In this document: piece after piece, positions 1-10,842 of the stretch | Numbering within the stretch: the stretch's first letter is position 1 | Layout of the letters: the number at the start of each line of letters is the position of its first letter | Assembly (NCBI GenBank): GCA_018398815.1 | Contig: CM031607.1 | Span: 84,825,175-84,889,174 of the forward strand | Source of the DNA: Conus ventricosus | Taxonomy: Eukaryota > Mollusca > Gastropoda > Neogastropoda > Conidae | Length of the DNA: 64,000 bases | Direction of reading: 5' to 3' | Position numbers and translations under genes: made by a program | The notes under the pieces: generated by a model | The model's input: only the letters and a program-made list of their open reading frames with translations | The model's database searches: none | What the model was told of the DNA's origin: nothing

Positions 1-863
1 CGTATGCAGGGTCCCGGTTTTGTGATTCCATTGCTGAAGTTTCGTAGATCTTTTTCTCTAGGGAAAGGGTTCTCCATATTTACGGCAGAACTGTATGCTA
101 TTCTTATGGCGTTGATTTTTATGTGTGACGATAACACTGCTGTCTATAATATACTTTTTTGCGTTGAATTTCCAAGGGAGTTCTATATAGCTTGCAAAAC
201 TGGGAATCAAAAATAAGAAAAGATTTCTTTTGAAATAAGACATTACATACATGTTATTATGTTGAAAGGAATTGGGGGATCGTTTTGCTGGATTCCATCA
301 CACTGTGGGATATCCGTAATGAAACAGCAGATAAATTAGCTAGAGATGGTGCGTTAAGAAAAACACCTGAGAGTAATTAAAGCTTGACGTACAAGAAATT
401 AATTCGCTATTAGAAAAATGCGTGAACAGTGAACACCTTCCAGAGAAGTATGAAATCTTATCATGTCCACGATATTTGTCATCTTTAATATACAAGCTTC
501 GTCTCAATTCGTGGAAAACCAAGTTTTCACAAAATGTAGCATGTGATTGTTCAAATCTTCTATCAGTGGACCATATTCTTTTTCATTGTTCAATTTTAAC
601 TTCATTGTATAAAGAATCGAACGTGGATGTGACTGTACACGATTCTATCAAAACAATAACCACAAACCAGACATCGTGCAAATAGCAAAAGTGCTTTCCA
701 TGCATCAAATTAATAGATTTTTATAAACGTTTCCCTTCTTGATTTTTATTTATTTTTCATTTTTTTTTTTTTTTTTGTTTTATTTATTTTATCTTATTTT
801 TATTTATTTATTTATTTTTTTTTTAAAGTCTAATATCACCAAGTGTGAATAGACTCTAAATTA
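1..863 (+). mobile_element. LINE 3' fragment (RNase H end and C-terminal zinc-knuckle-like region)
   Basis: The fragment is degenerate and cut by the window edge. FTAELYAI near 80-105 resembles the RNase H Glu motif. CWIPSHCGISGNETADKLA (about 286-345) is the typical C-terminal RNase H motif of I/Jockey-type non-LTR elements. 422-685 encodes LIYKLRLNSWKTKFSQNV and a CDC...DHILFHC pattern that ends many LINE ORF2 proteins. Frameshifts and a stop separate the pieces. A T-rich 3' UTR follows, ending near GTCTAATATCACC...AATAGACTCTAA, very like the end of the fragment at 62853-63331, so the two copies belong to one family. (AC)n sequence follows directly. Confidence 0.75.
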
Positions 864-1087
864 ATGAACTCACTCACACGCACACACACACACGCATATA
901 CACGGCCTCACATACATGCACACCACACGACTAAATATACACTCACACATGCACACATACACATTCTATATGCACTTCATGTCCAAGAAATTTCTGACGA
1001 GAGAATAAGCAGTCGGTCTAAATATAATACAATCAAACTAAATCATAATCACTGAAACATGCACTAACACACGAATTTGACACAGAC

Positions 1088-1146
<59 letters not shown>

Positions 1147-1160
1147 ACACACACACACAA
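864..1160. repeat. (AC)n-rich microsatellite region
   Basis: Impure CA repeats span 864-970 and a purer (CA)n tract 1092-1160, directly after the LINE 3' end. Open frames here (His-Thr or Cys-Val strings) are artefacts of the dinucleotide. Confidence 0.9.
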
Positions 1161-1164
1161 AACA

Positions 1165-1600
1165 AAACACTGGCACAAAAGGGCCTTGTGAATAAATGTT
1201 TACTAACCTTAACCCCTCTCCAGTGTTCGGTTTTCACTCTCTTCATGATCATCTCCAACCTCTGAAACATGACAGGTAATCCATGTTGAACATGTTTACT
1301 ACAGTACACTGCAAAACATTCACCCAAGGGTTTGGGAAAATCCATGTCCTTTCAGCTGTTAACTCACATCCCTACCTTTCTAACACCCTCAAACTTCAGC
1401 TCCCATACTGCCCTGATGCATACTATCTTGATCTTCCTACTCCCTTTGTTTGAAAAACTCCACCCACCCCTCTCCAAGACAAAAAAGATGGGACGTACCC
1501 AAAATGAAAAAAAAAGCTACCCCATACCCAAAATGAAAGCCAAACACGCTGCAGATGAAACCTCAGATGAAAACTGATCCAACAAAAGATAAACTCATGA
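1165..1600. other. Unassigned intronic sequence
   Basis: No coding exon, RNA gene or recognised repeat is visible between the microsatellite and the minisatellite. Confidence 0.5.
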
Positions 1601-2590
1601 AAAGCGGAAGGTTAACACATTCACACGTTGAAGATCAAAGTGAAGCAAGACTAAGATAAAACCCATACCAGCCCACAATGTTGAGAGGTAAACAAATCTG
1701 ATGAAAGCCAAACAGACCTGAAAGTTATACAAACCAGAGAAGAAAGTTAAACAACGCTAAAGCGCAGAACTCAATCCAAGATGAAAGCTAAACCGAAGAC
1801 GAAATCTGTACAAACCCAACATCAAAACCAGATAAAACCCTCTATAAAAGGTAATGAAACTAAAGTAGAAAGCTAAATAATCCCAACATAAAAGCAAACA
1901 AAGCTCAGAAGAAGCCACACAAACCTAACATGAAACTCACCAAATCCATGATGAAACCAAACCAACCCCAGATGAAAGGTAATCAAACCAAAGATGCAAG
2001 ATATACCAGCCTACGGTGAAAGCCAAACAAACTCAAGATAAAAGCCAAACAAACCAAGGTGAAAGCCAAACAAACCCCAGATGAAAGCCAAACAAACCCA
2101 AGGTGAAAGCCAAACCCAGATGAAAGCCAAACAAACCCCAGATGAAAGCCAAACAAACCAAGATGAAAGCCAAACAAACCCAAGGTGAAAGCCAGACAAA
2201 CCCCAGATTTAAGCCAAACAAACCCAAGATGAAAACTAAACAAACCCCAGATGTAAGCCAAACATACCCAAGATGAAAACTAAACATACCAAGATGAAAA
2301 CCAAACAAACCCCAGATGTAAGCCAAACAAACCCAAGATGTAAGCCAAACAAACCCTAGATGAAAACCAAGCAAACCCCAGATGAAAGCCAAACAAACCC
2401 AAGATGAAAACCAAACAAACCCAAGGTGAAAGCCAAAGAAACCCAAGATGAAAACCAAACAAACCCAAGATGAAAACCAAACAAACCCACACCTATAAAA
2501 CAAGATGAAAGCCTAGCAATCCTTAGATGAAAGCCGAACACACCAGGATCAATGAACCAGGACGAAAGCTACACAAAACAAGATGAAAAC
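1600..2590. repeat. Degenerate minisatellite, unit about 21-23 bp
   Basis: Units are variants of GATGAAAGCCAAACAAACCC. They are best preserved at 2020-2500 and grade into diverged copies on both sides. On the minus strand the units translate as FGFHLG/FVWLSS strings in all frames, which is a repeat effect and not a protein. Confidence 0.85.
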
Positions 2591-3195
2591 AAAAGGAAAC
2601 AGACATTGGCTTAACCCCCTGCCCCTGCCTAACCCTCCAACACACATCCACCACCCCTCACCCCCCTTCTCACTCAAAGAAGCTGAACAAATTCTATATG
2701 AAAACAAAAAATACACAACAAAATCTGAATAAACCCAAACACAAAAGATGCGAGTTAAACAACAGGTTGAAGGGTTAGCAGAACGAAAACTTAAAAACCA
2801 AGACAAACAAAAAAGAAAAGAAAAGAAAAGGAAAAAAAAAAAAAACCCAAGCAGAACCAGCCCAACTGTTTTCTTGTCAATACTGATCTCTGATGTGACC
2901 GATTCAGTTCAGTAGTTTTGATGCTATCTTACTCTGCCAATCCTGAATTCACTCTCTGATCTGGATCTGCATCAACAATGTCATGGGTTCTTCCTCCGGT
3001 GTCACTCCATCTGGCGTCATCTTGCCGATTGACAAGACAGCCAAACGGACGCATTTCAATAAAAAAAAAACACCTCCTTAAGGTGTCATGACACCGATTC
3101 CAAGTCGTTCTCTTCCAGCTTGTGTCTTGTTCTCATCAAAACTTCCCATTCCTTAAGCACCATTTTCCTGACCACAATGTTCCTTTCCAGCTCAC
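2590..3195. other. Unassigned sequence with a short coding-like segment
   Basis: The interval is A/C-rich at 2590-2860. From about 3031 down to 2960 on the minus strand a short open segment reads MTPDGVTPEEEPMTLLMQ before a stop. No good acceptor precedes it and I do not recognise it. The expected next MAP7 exon was looked for here and not found. Confidence 0.4.
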
Positions 3196-3301
3196 CTTTT
3201 TCCTTTCCAGCCTCTCTTCTTCCTCCCGACGAGATTTCTCCTGTCTCTCCTGCATCCAGTCGTTCACCCTCCTCTCGGGCTTTCCGTTCGGCTTCCTCTT
3301 T
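3196..3301 (-). CDS. MAP7-family exon 10: MAP7 domain, C-terminal part (internal frame break)
   Basis: The acceptor GTACAAACAG ends at 3302 and the donor GTGAGC starts at 3195. From phase 0 it reads KEEAERKAREE. The conserved continuation, RVNDWMQERQEKSRREEEE then RLERKK, lies one frame over. Together they match the MAP7-domain pattern of a KEEEARVREEAERV-like stretch followed by EQERLERKK. The exon is 106 nt; 105 or 108 would keep the frame, so a one-base insertion (or two-base loss) in the GAG-rich stretch near 3253-3262 is implied. Relatives continue with a short EEIMKRTR-like segment that must lie on the next exon, not found in this window. Confidence 0.82.
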
Positions 3302-3365
3302 CTGTTTGTACAGTGAAGCACAGGCATGGTGTATGAACATGCACATACTGACACTCAAGTGCATG

Positions 3366-3438
3366 CTTGTATGCATGTGTGCATGTGTGTGTGTGCGTGG
3401 TGTGTGTGTGTGTGTGCTTGTGTGCGTGTGTGCGCTTG
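3366..3438. repeat. (GT)n-rich microsatellite
   Basis: Impure TG repeat with TGCG variants, beginning about 65 bp upstream (in the gene's sense) of the exon 10 acceptor, inside intron 9. Confidence 0.85.
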
Positions 3439-4147
3439 CTAGATTTCCCAATCTCTCTCTCTCTCCATGCATGTGTGGACATGTGTACGTCAGGTCTCAG
3501 AACAAACATGCATACACTGAGAGTCAGATGGGATAAGAAGCTGGATACTGAACAACCCAGTATATCACAGAGTAACATGCTCCTGGTGTGACACTCCTTA
3601 AGGCCTGCCTGGGGACTCAGCACAACCATGCTCTTGGCTGAACAATTCAATCGTTCAAGACTCCATTAGGGTCCCTGTGTTCTTTGTCACACCACAACAA
3701 CAGACTTAGGACCTCCACTGGATCTAATTTTTAAAAAGCATCAAAAGGATCTGATACTTAAAGGACCTACAACTGTTTGTTTCACACTTAGATTATCACT
3801 CGCCTATTGCTCCCGGAAGGGAAGCTACGTTGAGTATTGGCGCGCACAGCGTTGCAGACAATTGGACGCTGGCGTTTGCAGGCAACGGATGTGTGAGCAT
3901 GTGTAGGTAGCCTACATGAATGAATGAAACGTAAGTACAAGTGAATGAGACCAGTGTGCAAAGTACACAAGAACTTGAAGGTGAGTGGCAACCCCTTTTT
4001 TCATTCCCGAGTAGATCTTGGCAGCGTAAAAAGTGGTGTACGTGTATAATTGGATTGAATTAATTGGGTATAATAACTTCTCTGAGAGAAGCCCACGCCT
4101 GTGTTGCATGCATCATATGACCATACAGTTTGGAGTATAGTTCATAA

Positions 4148-4285
4148 CTTTCGCCTGTGTGCAGCTGTACCTTAATTCGCCTGTGTGCGATATACAATTA
4201 TCCTGTTCGCCTGTTTTGCGATATACAACTCTCCTGTTCGCCTGTGTGCGATTTGGCAGTACCATTCCGCCTGTGTGCGGTACAT
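4148..4285 (+). repeat. DIRS leader repeat: five copies of a CGCCTGTGTGCG motif at ~29-bp spacing
   Basis: The core CGCCTGTGTGCG, or a close variant, recurs starting near 4151, 4180, 4209, 4239 and 4268, with GATATACAA spacers in the middle copies. The core has self-complementary CGC/GCG ends. It sits just before the first gag-like ATG at 4312. Confidence 0.7.
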
Positions 4286-4311
4286 GCTCAAGATATAACC
4301 CAAGCTAAGCA

Positions 4312-5563
4312 TGGCCAGTCATTCAGGGGCCAGGAGCAAGAGGTCGCACCTATAGATAAGGAAGATAAAGTCGAAGGCTTGATGCTCGCATCGGTCAAAT
4401 GGATGACAGATTTTCTAGACTGGAAGAGGCTATTCACAAGCTGTTGACCGCCAAAACTTCGGACAAAGACCAGATCACGTCTCAGGCACCGCGTGGCACT
4501 AAGAGACGGCGTGATTCTCTCTCTGATGAGGAGGGAGAAGAAACTGGGTCATGGTCCGACCGTGGCGAGTACAGGCGCACGAAAGGTGAACAGCCGGTTA
4601 AGAAAACTGCTAATGCCACTCTGAGCAATGAGGACTCTGAGTCATCGTCAGATGGAGAAATCTATGATGATGCTGTGGATACTATTTCCCTTGATTGTCA
4701 AGATAACTTGTTAAAGGAGATAGAACAAGACTTGGACAATAAAGAGAAAACAGCTGACAAAGTGGCTGACTCAATGGCTGAGATCATTAATAAAAGATTT
4801 GCACAGGGCTTTCTGAAACAAAATTTAAAGAACGGCTTGATAAATACCAACGCCCAGACAACTGTCCCAAGCTTCGGGTGCTCAAAGTGAATACAGAAAT
4901 CTGGAAGGATTTGCCAGCCACTGTCAAACAGGCTGATGTTAAGATGGCTTCAGTGCAGAGAGCCATTGTCAAAGCCACAGCAGCACTGGCACAGAACACT
5001 CAGGCTATACTAAAAGCATAAAGCAAGAAAAAGTTGACTGATGCAGACATCAAAGCCTCTGTCACTGATCAGAACGCTGATGCTCGGGCCTTGTTGGGTC
5101 ATGCATGTCACGAGCTGTCAGTAAAACGCAGACAGGTCCTGCGCCCCCATCTCCCAGACAGCTGACAGGATTGTGCAGTGAGAGTGTTCCCATTACTGGT
5201 CAGCTCTTTGGAGACAATCTGACTGCTTCCATCAAGGAGATCAAAGAGCTGGACAGACTGTCACAGGGTGCAGGCCCAGTCGTTATGACAACAGACAACG
5301 TAACAGACCATGGCAGAAAGCCAACAAGAAAGAAAACGTCCTTTTTTGGGCCCAGAGACAGCAACACTACGGCCATCAAAAGAAGTTCCAGGGGAAAAGA
5401 AACGCAAGACAATTCTACCAGAAGAAGCCTAGAGTCTGTGTCACTCTTGGATGGCCAGGTGAGACACACTACCCCTCCTCATCTGCTGGATGAAATGAGA
5501 CAGGAGGCTTTACTTTTTCAAGGGGGCAGGCTTACACAATATGTTGATAGATGGAAAAATTGA
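4312..5563 (+). pseudogene. DIRS gag-like region
   Basis: 4399-4890 is the longest open part: MDDRFSRLEEAIHKLL, a basic KRRRDSLSDEEGEE patch, then an acidic region and a helix ending ...EIINKRFAQGF. The continuation in another frame, through EIWKDLPATVKQADVKMASV and HELSVKRRQVLRPHL, then SVPITGQLFGDNL in the 5105-5563 frame, matches the usual order in DIRS gag proteins (family knowledge). At least three frame changes and several stops break it, so no full product is expected. Confidence 0.7.
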
Positions 5564-6545
5564 CAAAAGACCCTGAAATTTTAGAAACAGTACAAGGCGT
5601 GAGCCTTCAATTTGATTGTGATATTGGCCAAATCAGACAGGATTACACTTTCCAGCCTGAGTTAAATGCATCAGAAAAGAAAGTTATTGACAAAGAAATA
5701 CAAAAACTTTGCCAAAAAGGTATGATTTCAAAGTGTCAGTGAAGCAGAGCAGTTTGTGTCCCCAGTTTTTGTTCTTCCGAAGAAAGATGGAACTCATAGA
5801 ATGATTCTGAACTTAAAGAACTAAACGAAGATATCGTTTATTATCACTTCAAAATGGAAACCTTGCATACTGCTCTAAAACCAGTGACTCCAAACTGCTT
5901 CATGGCTTCATTGACTTGAAGGATGCATACTACTCAGTATCAGTCCAAAGAGGAACACAGAAGATTTCTCAGATTTTGAGTGGGATGACCAGCTTTGGCA
6001 GTTTAACTGTCTGCCTAATGGGCTGGCACTTGCACCACGTAAATTCACCAAGCTGTTAAAACCTGTGTTTGCCACCTTGAGAGGGGAAGGTCATCTTTCC
6101 TCAGTATTTTTGGATGATTCACTTTTGTTTGCAGAGACGAGAATGTCATGTGCCTCTAATGTATTTAAACACAGTGAAACTTCTAAGGTCTCTGGGATTT
6201 ATCATCCATCCCCAAAAATCAGTACTAGAACCCACTCGTCGCATTCAGTATCTGGGAGTCATCATTGACTCTGATCAATGACAGTAACTTTAACACCTGA
6301 GAGAGTAGCAGACATGGTTTCGATTTGCCTGTCAGCTGTCAAGAAAGATACAGTGAGTATCAGGATGTGGCGAGAGTGATTGGAAAGATAGTGGCTTCCT
6401 TTCCAGCGGTGATGTATGGGCCACTTTATTATAGACAGCTGGAGAAAGAGAAAAAGACAGCACTGTTGCTGTATGCAGGAATTTTGACAGACACATGACA
6501 TTGTCGCCTCTTGCCAAAGAGAACTAAATTGGTGGATCAACAACA
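5551..6545 (+). pseudogene. DIRS reverse transcriptase (frameshifted)
   Basis: The pieces follow RT order: FQPELNASEKKVIDKEIQKL, then SPVFVLPKKDGTHRMILN (about 5759-5812), FMASL..LKDAYYSV (about 5900-5940, the motif A region), LPNGLALAPRKFTKLLKPV (about 6012-6068) and VFLDDSLL (about 6103-6126), the catalytic YxDD-type box with Leu-Asp-Asp. The pieces are in different frames, with stops between, so the enzyme is not encoded intact. Order and spacing suit DIRS RT. Confidence 0.8.
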
Positions 6546-7160
6546 TTGAGACTGCTTATAATGTTATTCACCAAACAGAGCCTGATGTCACCCTGACCTC
6601 GGATGCATCAAAAACTGGATGGGGTTGTGCATGTGAACAGTCAAAATCTGGGGGAGAATGGCTACCAGAAGAAAAACATTTTACATCAACTATCTGGAAC
6701 TTAAGGCAGCATTTTTTGCTTTGAAATGTTTCCTAAATCAGGTTTATGGGCGACATGTCCGTATCATGATAGACAACACAACTGCTGTTGCATGTATCAA
6801 TCATATGGGAACAAGTCATTCCAATTCATGTAATTTGATGACACAGATGATATGGAACTGGTGCATTGACAATCACGTATGGTTGAGTGCTGCTTATATT
6901 CCAGGGAAGGGAAAAAACAGCAGCAGATGAGGAGTCAAGGAAAATAAACCTGGATGCAGAATGGAAGCTGAACAGAGAAGAGCTTCACAAAGCATTGATA
7001 CAATTGCATATGAATCCGGACATTGATCTCTTTGCCTCAAGGTTGAACAACCAATGCAGTGCTATGTTTTTTACAGACCTGACCCAAGCGCCTATGCAGT
7101 TGATGCATTTTCTCTCCCTTGGAGTAACCTTCAATTTTTATGCCCTTTTCCCCTTTTAGC
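6546..7160 (+). pseudogene. DIRS RNase H and DLFASR segment
   Basis: TSDASKTGWG (about 6598-6627) supplies the first Asp, YLELKAAFFALK the Glu, IDNTTAVACINHMG the second Asp, and AADEESR (about 6918-6938) the last. All four RNase H catalytic positions are therefore still readable, across two frame changes. IDLFASRLNNQ (about 7023-7055), with VDAFSLPWS-like remains in the next frame, is the segment that normally follows RNase H in DIRS polyproteins. Confidence 0.8.
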
Positions 7161-7429
7161 ACGATCACGGCAGTGTTGGGGAAGGTGAAGAGAGAGCGAG
7201 CAATGGGGTAGTGGTGGTGCCCGCTGGCCAACTCAAGTCTGGTGGCCTCTGCTGACACAGCTGCTGACACAAGACCCCGTACTGCTACCAACACGAGACA
7301 CCATCCTCTCCCTCCCCACGCAGCAAGGGAGAACCCACCCCCTTCTTCCCGCCTTCAACTGATGGTATGCAAAGTATCGGGGAGCGGTACCAGAGGGAAG
7401 GCTGTTCCAACCAGGCAGCAGCGCTAATC

Positions 7430-8351
7430 GTCAGTTCTTGGCGCCCCACACACGCGCAGTGTACAACACCTACATTGCCAAGTGGAAGCAGTACGCAGCA
7501 AAGAATAGTATCCCACATGATGTGCCGGACATTGTGCAGGCAGCAAACTTTCTTGCCGAACTTTTTAGTGCTGGAGCAAGCCCACAGTGCTATAAACTCG
7601 GGACGCTGCGCTTTGTCCGCTTATCTGCCATTAGTGAATGTATTTTCAGTGGGCAGTCATCCAGTTATTTGCAAACTTGTGAAAGGAGCATTTGAACATA
7701 AGGCCTTCCTTACCCAAATATAAGGACACTTGGGATGTAAATACTGTACTTAGTTATTTAGATTGCTTATCTCCCATCAATCAGTTGACTTTGAAAGAAC
7801 TGTCTTTGAAAACTTGCATGTTGTTAGCTTTAGTTACAGGACAAAGAGGTCATGCTTTATACTCTTTGAAAACAAGTGATGTAAAGATGTTTGATTGTAA
7901 ATGTGTGTTACAATTTTCATGTGTATTGAAAACAACAAAGCCAGGGAAACATACAGAACCAGCAGAGATTAGGGCATTTGCAAAGAATGAAAATCTGTGT
8001 CCAGTGAAACACTTGAAGCAGTATATTGACACAACTAAGGATCTCAGAGGCAGTCACCAACAGCAGTTATTCATCAGTCACACCAAACCTCACGCACCTG
8101 TGGGTAAGCAGACATTCGCGCGATGGGTGAAAGAGGTGCTAGCGCGCTCAGGCATTGACACTAACCAGTACACAGCACACTCCACCAGGGCTGCAAGCTG
8201 CAGTGCAGCCGCCCAGGCTGGAGTTTCATTGAAAACAATATTGAAAGCACGGGCTGGGCAAATGAAAAAGACATTCTGTAAATACTATAAGAGACAGAAC
8301 AGTGCCAGTTTCAGCCAGAGGTACTTGATGGCTATTGTGAACAGTAAATGA
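7430..8351 (+). pseudogene. DIRS tyrosine recombinase (core open from 7692)
   Basis: The N-terminal SAM-like part (TRAVYNTYIAKWKQYAAK) is split over two frames (7438-7695 and 7367-7723). The catalytic core is open for 219 codons at 7692-8351. It shows the first Arg in LVTGQRGHALYSLKTSDV, the H-x-x-R box in YTAHSTRAASC and the nucleophile region KTFCKYYKR. Between these, relatives often have AGW; here it is AGQ, so one accessory active-site position may be lost (inference). The enzyme joins circular cDNA into the genome without a target-site duplication. The frame break in the N-terminus argues against activity. Confidence 0.85.
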
Positions 8352-8361
8352 AAATGATGAA

Positions 8362-9526
8362 CAGGGCTGCCTACCCCTTCCGCCACTTTCAGGGACATAC
8401 ATTTTCAAAACCAGGGACACAGACTGATTTCCAGGGACACATGCAGCGGTAGCACATATCACAACCACATCAACATTAAAGTGAAAGCTTACCCTTTTTT
8501 TACAATATGTACAACTTCTACCATGGCTTTTGGTTAATTCAGGTCCTGCACTGCAGGGTGAAGAGAACGGTAATAGGCACTCTTCAAATCCTGCACCTGT
8601 ATAGTGTCTCCAAAAGTGTCTGGATCAACAGTCCTCACAATCAGTGGAAAAAGTTTCTGTCCTCCTTTGTCATTGCTTCCATCTGTTGAAATTGTGAAAG
8701 GTTGTTTTTTCATTCTATCCCCGAGAGTAAGGGTAACTTGGGCAGCACTTTCTTTCAAATCGCCGTGCCTTTGCTTCTAGCGCACTGAAATTTTTTTGCG
8801 ATGTCCGAGTCAGGAAACATCAATTTATTTTAACTCCTTTGTTTAATCCAATGCGGCCATCGGCAAATTCAGTTCAGCTGCAAGGTCAACCATCAACGTT
8901 TCAGCTCTTATGACGTCAAAAGTTTCCTGACTGGTTGACGTCTGAGCACGTTGAAAGAATCCCCTAATGTTGCAAGATTTCTCGCTCTCACAGATTTTTG
9001 TGTTCTTCTTGTGCTTCTCAGTAGCGACGTGACGGGTTATTTCGTCCCTACCTCCAGATCCGATGGAGAACTCACACGCACAAATTTTCACACGACGCGT
9101 ATGTCTCGATCTTGCCACGCTTGATGAACGGCCAGGTTTCCGTATATTTCGACAGGAACGTCTGCTGACGTTTCTTCTTCTTGACAGTAGCCCCATTGTC
9201 GAGATCGCCATCGGCATTTTTTCGTTTTCCCTGTTCCGCGTCCATTTTTCTCGCTTTCAAAACTCGGGAAGACGGTGTATGCGCATGCGCACTGATCAGT
9301 TCGGCAATGTTCGGGTCTTTTCGACGGATTTGGTCGGGATGGCCACGACCAAAGTCGGTCAGTCGGTGATCGGCTAACGAACTCGACTTCGTTTTTTTTT
9401 TTTTTTTTCTCCCGGATTTTTTTTTTCGCGGGACATCGAATAAAAAAGTGGATTCCAGGGACAGGCTGCATGATTTTATTATTTCGGGGGACAAATACGG
9501 ATACTCCGGGACGGTAGGCAGGTCTG
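8362..9526 (-). mobile_element. hAT-like DNA transposon fragment nested in the DIRS element
   Basis: Imperfect terminal inverted repeats: CAGGGCTGCCTACC at 8362-8375 and the inverse of CAGACCTGCCTACC at 9513-9526 (12 of 14). Between them, on the minus strand, is the N-terminal half of a transposase in several frames. A TFLSKYTETWPFIKRGK segment leads to a zinc-finger-like block KICACEFSIGSGGRDEITRH followed by VATEKHKKN. VIRAETLMVDLAAELNLP follows, and then PFTISTDGSNDKGGQKLFPL (8534-8758). The C-terminal catalytic half is missing. No clean 8-bp target duplication is seen. Confidence 0.72.
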
Positions 9527-9656
9527 GACGAAGGATCATTGTGAATAAATGTGTGTGGCATTACATGTCTGGCCTGTGATGTTTATATTGGCCACTATCC
9601 TTACTTTCTCTAAAGTCTCAACGTAGCTTCCCTTCCGGGAGCAATAGGCGAATGAT

Positions 9657-9950
9657 AATTAGAAAATTAAACTAGACCTACGCTAGGAGGTTGCAGTTTA
9701 ATTGAAATTATTACGAGCCTATTGTGGATGAAGGAGAAGTTACGTCCCTCCCAATTAGTGTTGGTAGTAATAATCCATGTGACTGTCCCTCCCTAAAGGC
9801 GTAAGTCTAGTGGCCAGACAGCTCTGACATTTGCCTGCAACGCTGTGCGCGCCAATACTCAACGCAACTTCTCCTTCCTCCACAATAGGCTCGTAATAAT
9901 TTCAATTAAACTGCAACCTCCTAGCGTAGGTCTAGTTTAATTTTCTAATT
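9657..9950. mobile_element. Foldback element related to the DIRS terminus (85-bp inverted arms)
   Basis: 9657-9741 and 9866-9950 are inverted copies with one mismatch over 85 bp, separated by 124 bp. The inner end of the right arm (AACGCAACTTCTCCTTCC, then CACAATAGGC) is a diverged version of the DIRS terminal repeat next to it. 9836-9864 is the inverse of the DIRS left end at about 3830-3858 (GCAACGCTGTGCGCGCCAAT). It could be a non-autonomous relative or the internal complementary region of a second DIRS copy. Confidence 0.75.
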
Positions 9951-10730
9951 ACTAAGCATAACTACAATGGTAACAATTCAATAACATTGTCCTAATAAAT
10001 CTAACAGAATTATCTTGAAAGCCTCTACAGTCTTCAGAGCATTTACGTCTTGATCCCATCATCTTCAACTCTTCTTCTTTCCTACTTTGTTCAGTGGCAA
10101 GAAAATACTGTCCTTTCTTGAGTGTCTTGCTTTCTGACCACCAGCCCTCTTGGCGTGCTGGCCTGAGACACGATGCTCCAACTGACCCCACATTCAGTGA
10201 CCACAAAATGTACACCGTACACTGAGCTTCTGTCCAGTCCCACTCTCTGTATGAATATTTTCAAAGCCACCTGACCTGTCCTGCAATGAGCACTTTCCTG
10301 CCATTTTGGAGACAGATGTTAACTTCCATTTCAAAATGGCGAATTCTGACATGGCACTTGAACAGAGTAGTCTGTCCTGATTAGTGTGGCTGTTTCCAAG
10401 TTCTCTCCCTTGACCATCTATCATCTGGCTGAAACTGATCGCATTACGGTGAATTGAACTGATTTTCTTTTACTTTTAACTTTCAATGTCAAAAATGATC
10501 CTCAAAACTAATTAATTTGGAATACAGAGGCTTTTGAAAGGACATGAGAAGGCCTTGGTTCTGTAAAACCTAACTTTGCACTGTAAAAAGGATCATTAAC
10601 TGAAATAAAGGACTTAAAAGTTTTTTCGAAGCAACTTCAGTTCAGAAGGATTTAAAGAAGCATGAAAGGCCACCCTACCTCTGCCACAGAACCAGCTATC
10701 TGCAGAACTGTGTCAGTATCTTTTCTATAT
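9951..10730. other. Unassigned intronic sequence
   Basis: Nothing recognisable; short open frames have no family features. Confidence 0.5.
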
Positions 10731-10732
10731 TC

Positions 10733-10750
10733 ACACACGCACACACACAC

Positions 10751-10790
<40 letters not shown>
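10733..10790. repeat. (AC)n microsatellite
   Basis: CA dinucleotide tract with a few CG interruptions. Confidence 0.95.
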
Positions 10791-10793
<3 letters not shown>

Positions 10794-10842
10794 CAATAAT
10801 ATATGCATAGAGACAAATAACATTCTGCTGGGGTGAAAATCT

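Larger units (their letters stand above)
3792..9659 (+). mobile_element. DIRS-type tyrosine-recombinase retrotransposon, degenerate but near full length
   Basis: Inverted terminal repeats pair 3792-3834 with 9617-9659 (43 bp, one mismatch; core TATTGCTCCCGGAAGGGAAG). Between them, in DIRS order, lie a leader with short repeats, gag, reverse transcriptase, RNase H, the DLFASR segment and a tyrosine recombinase, all on the plus strand. The absence of LTRs and the presence of a recombinase instead of a DDE integrase define the class. Multiple frameshifts and stops in gag and RT show it is not an intact master copy. A hAT fragment is nested in the 3' non-coding part (8362-9526). It lies in intron 9, antisense to the host gene. 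Confidence 0.88.

Noticed and set aside
1983..2541. Minus-strand ORFs with repeated FGFHLG/FVWLSS, like a membrane protein
   Set aside because: Product of the 21-23-bp minisatellite; overlapping frames give the same kind of string.
3086..3195. Read-through of exon 10 to a stop (...VLMRTRHKLEENDLESVS) as the true C-terminus
   Set aside because: The RTR string recalls the MAP7 EEIMKRTR motif, but a consensus donor GTGAGC sits exactly after ERLERKK, and the read-through uses the wrong frame for the preceding conserved part. Not fully excluded.
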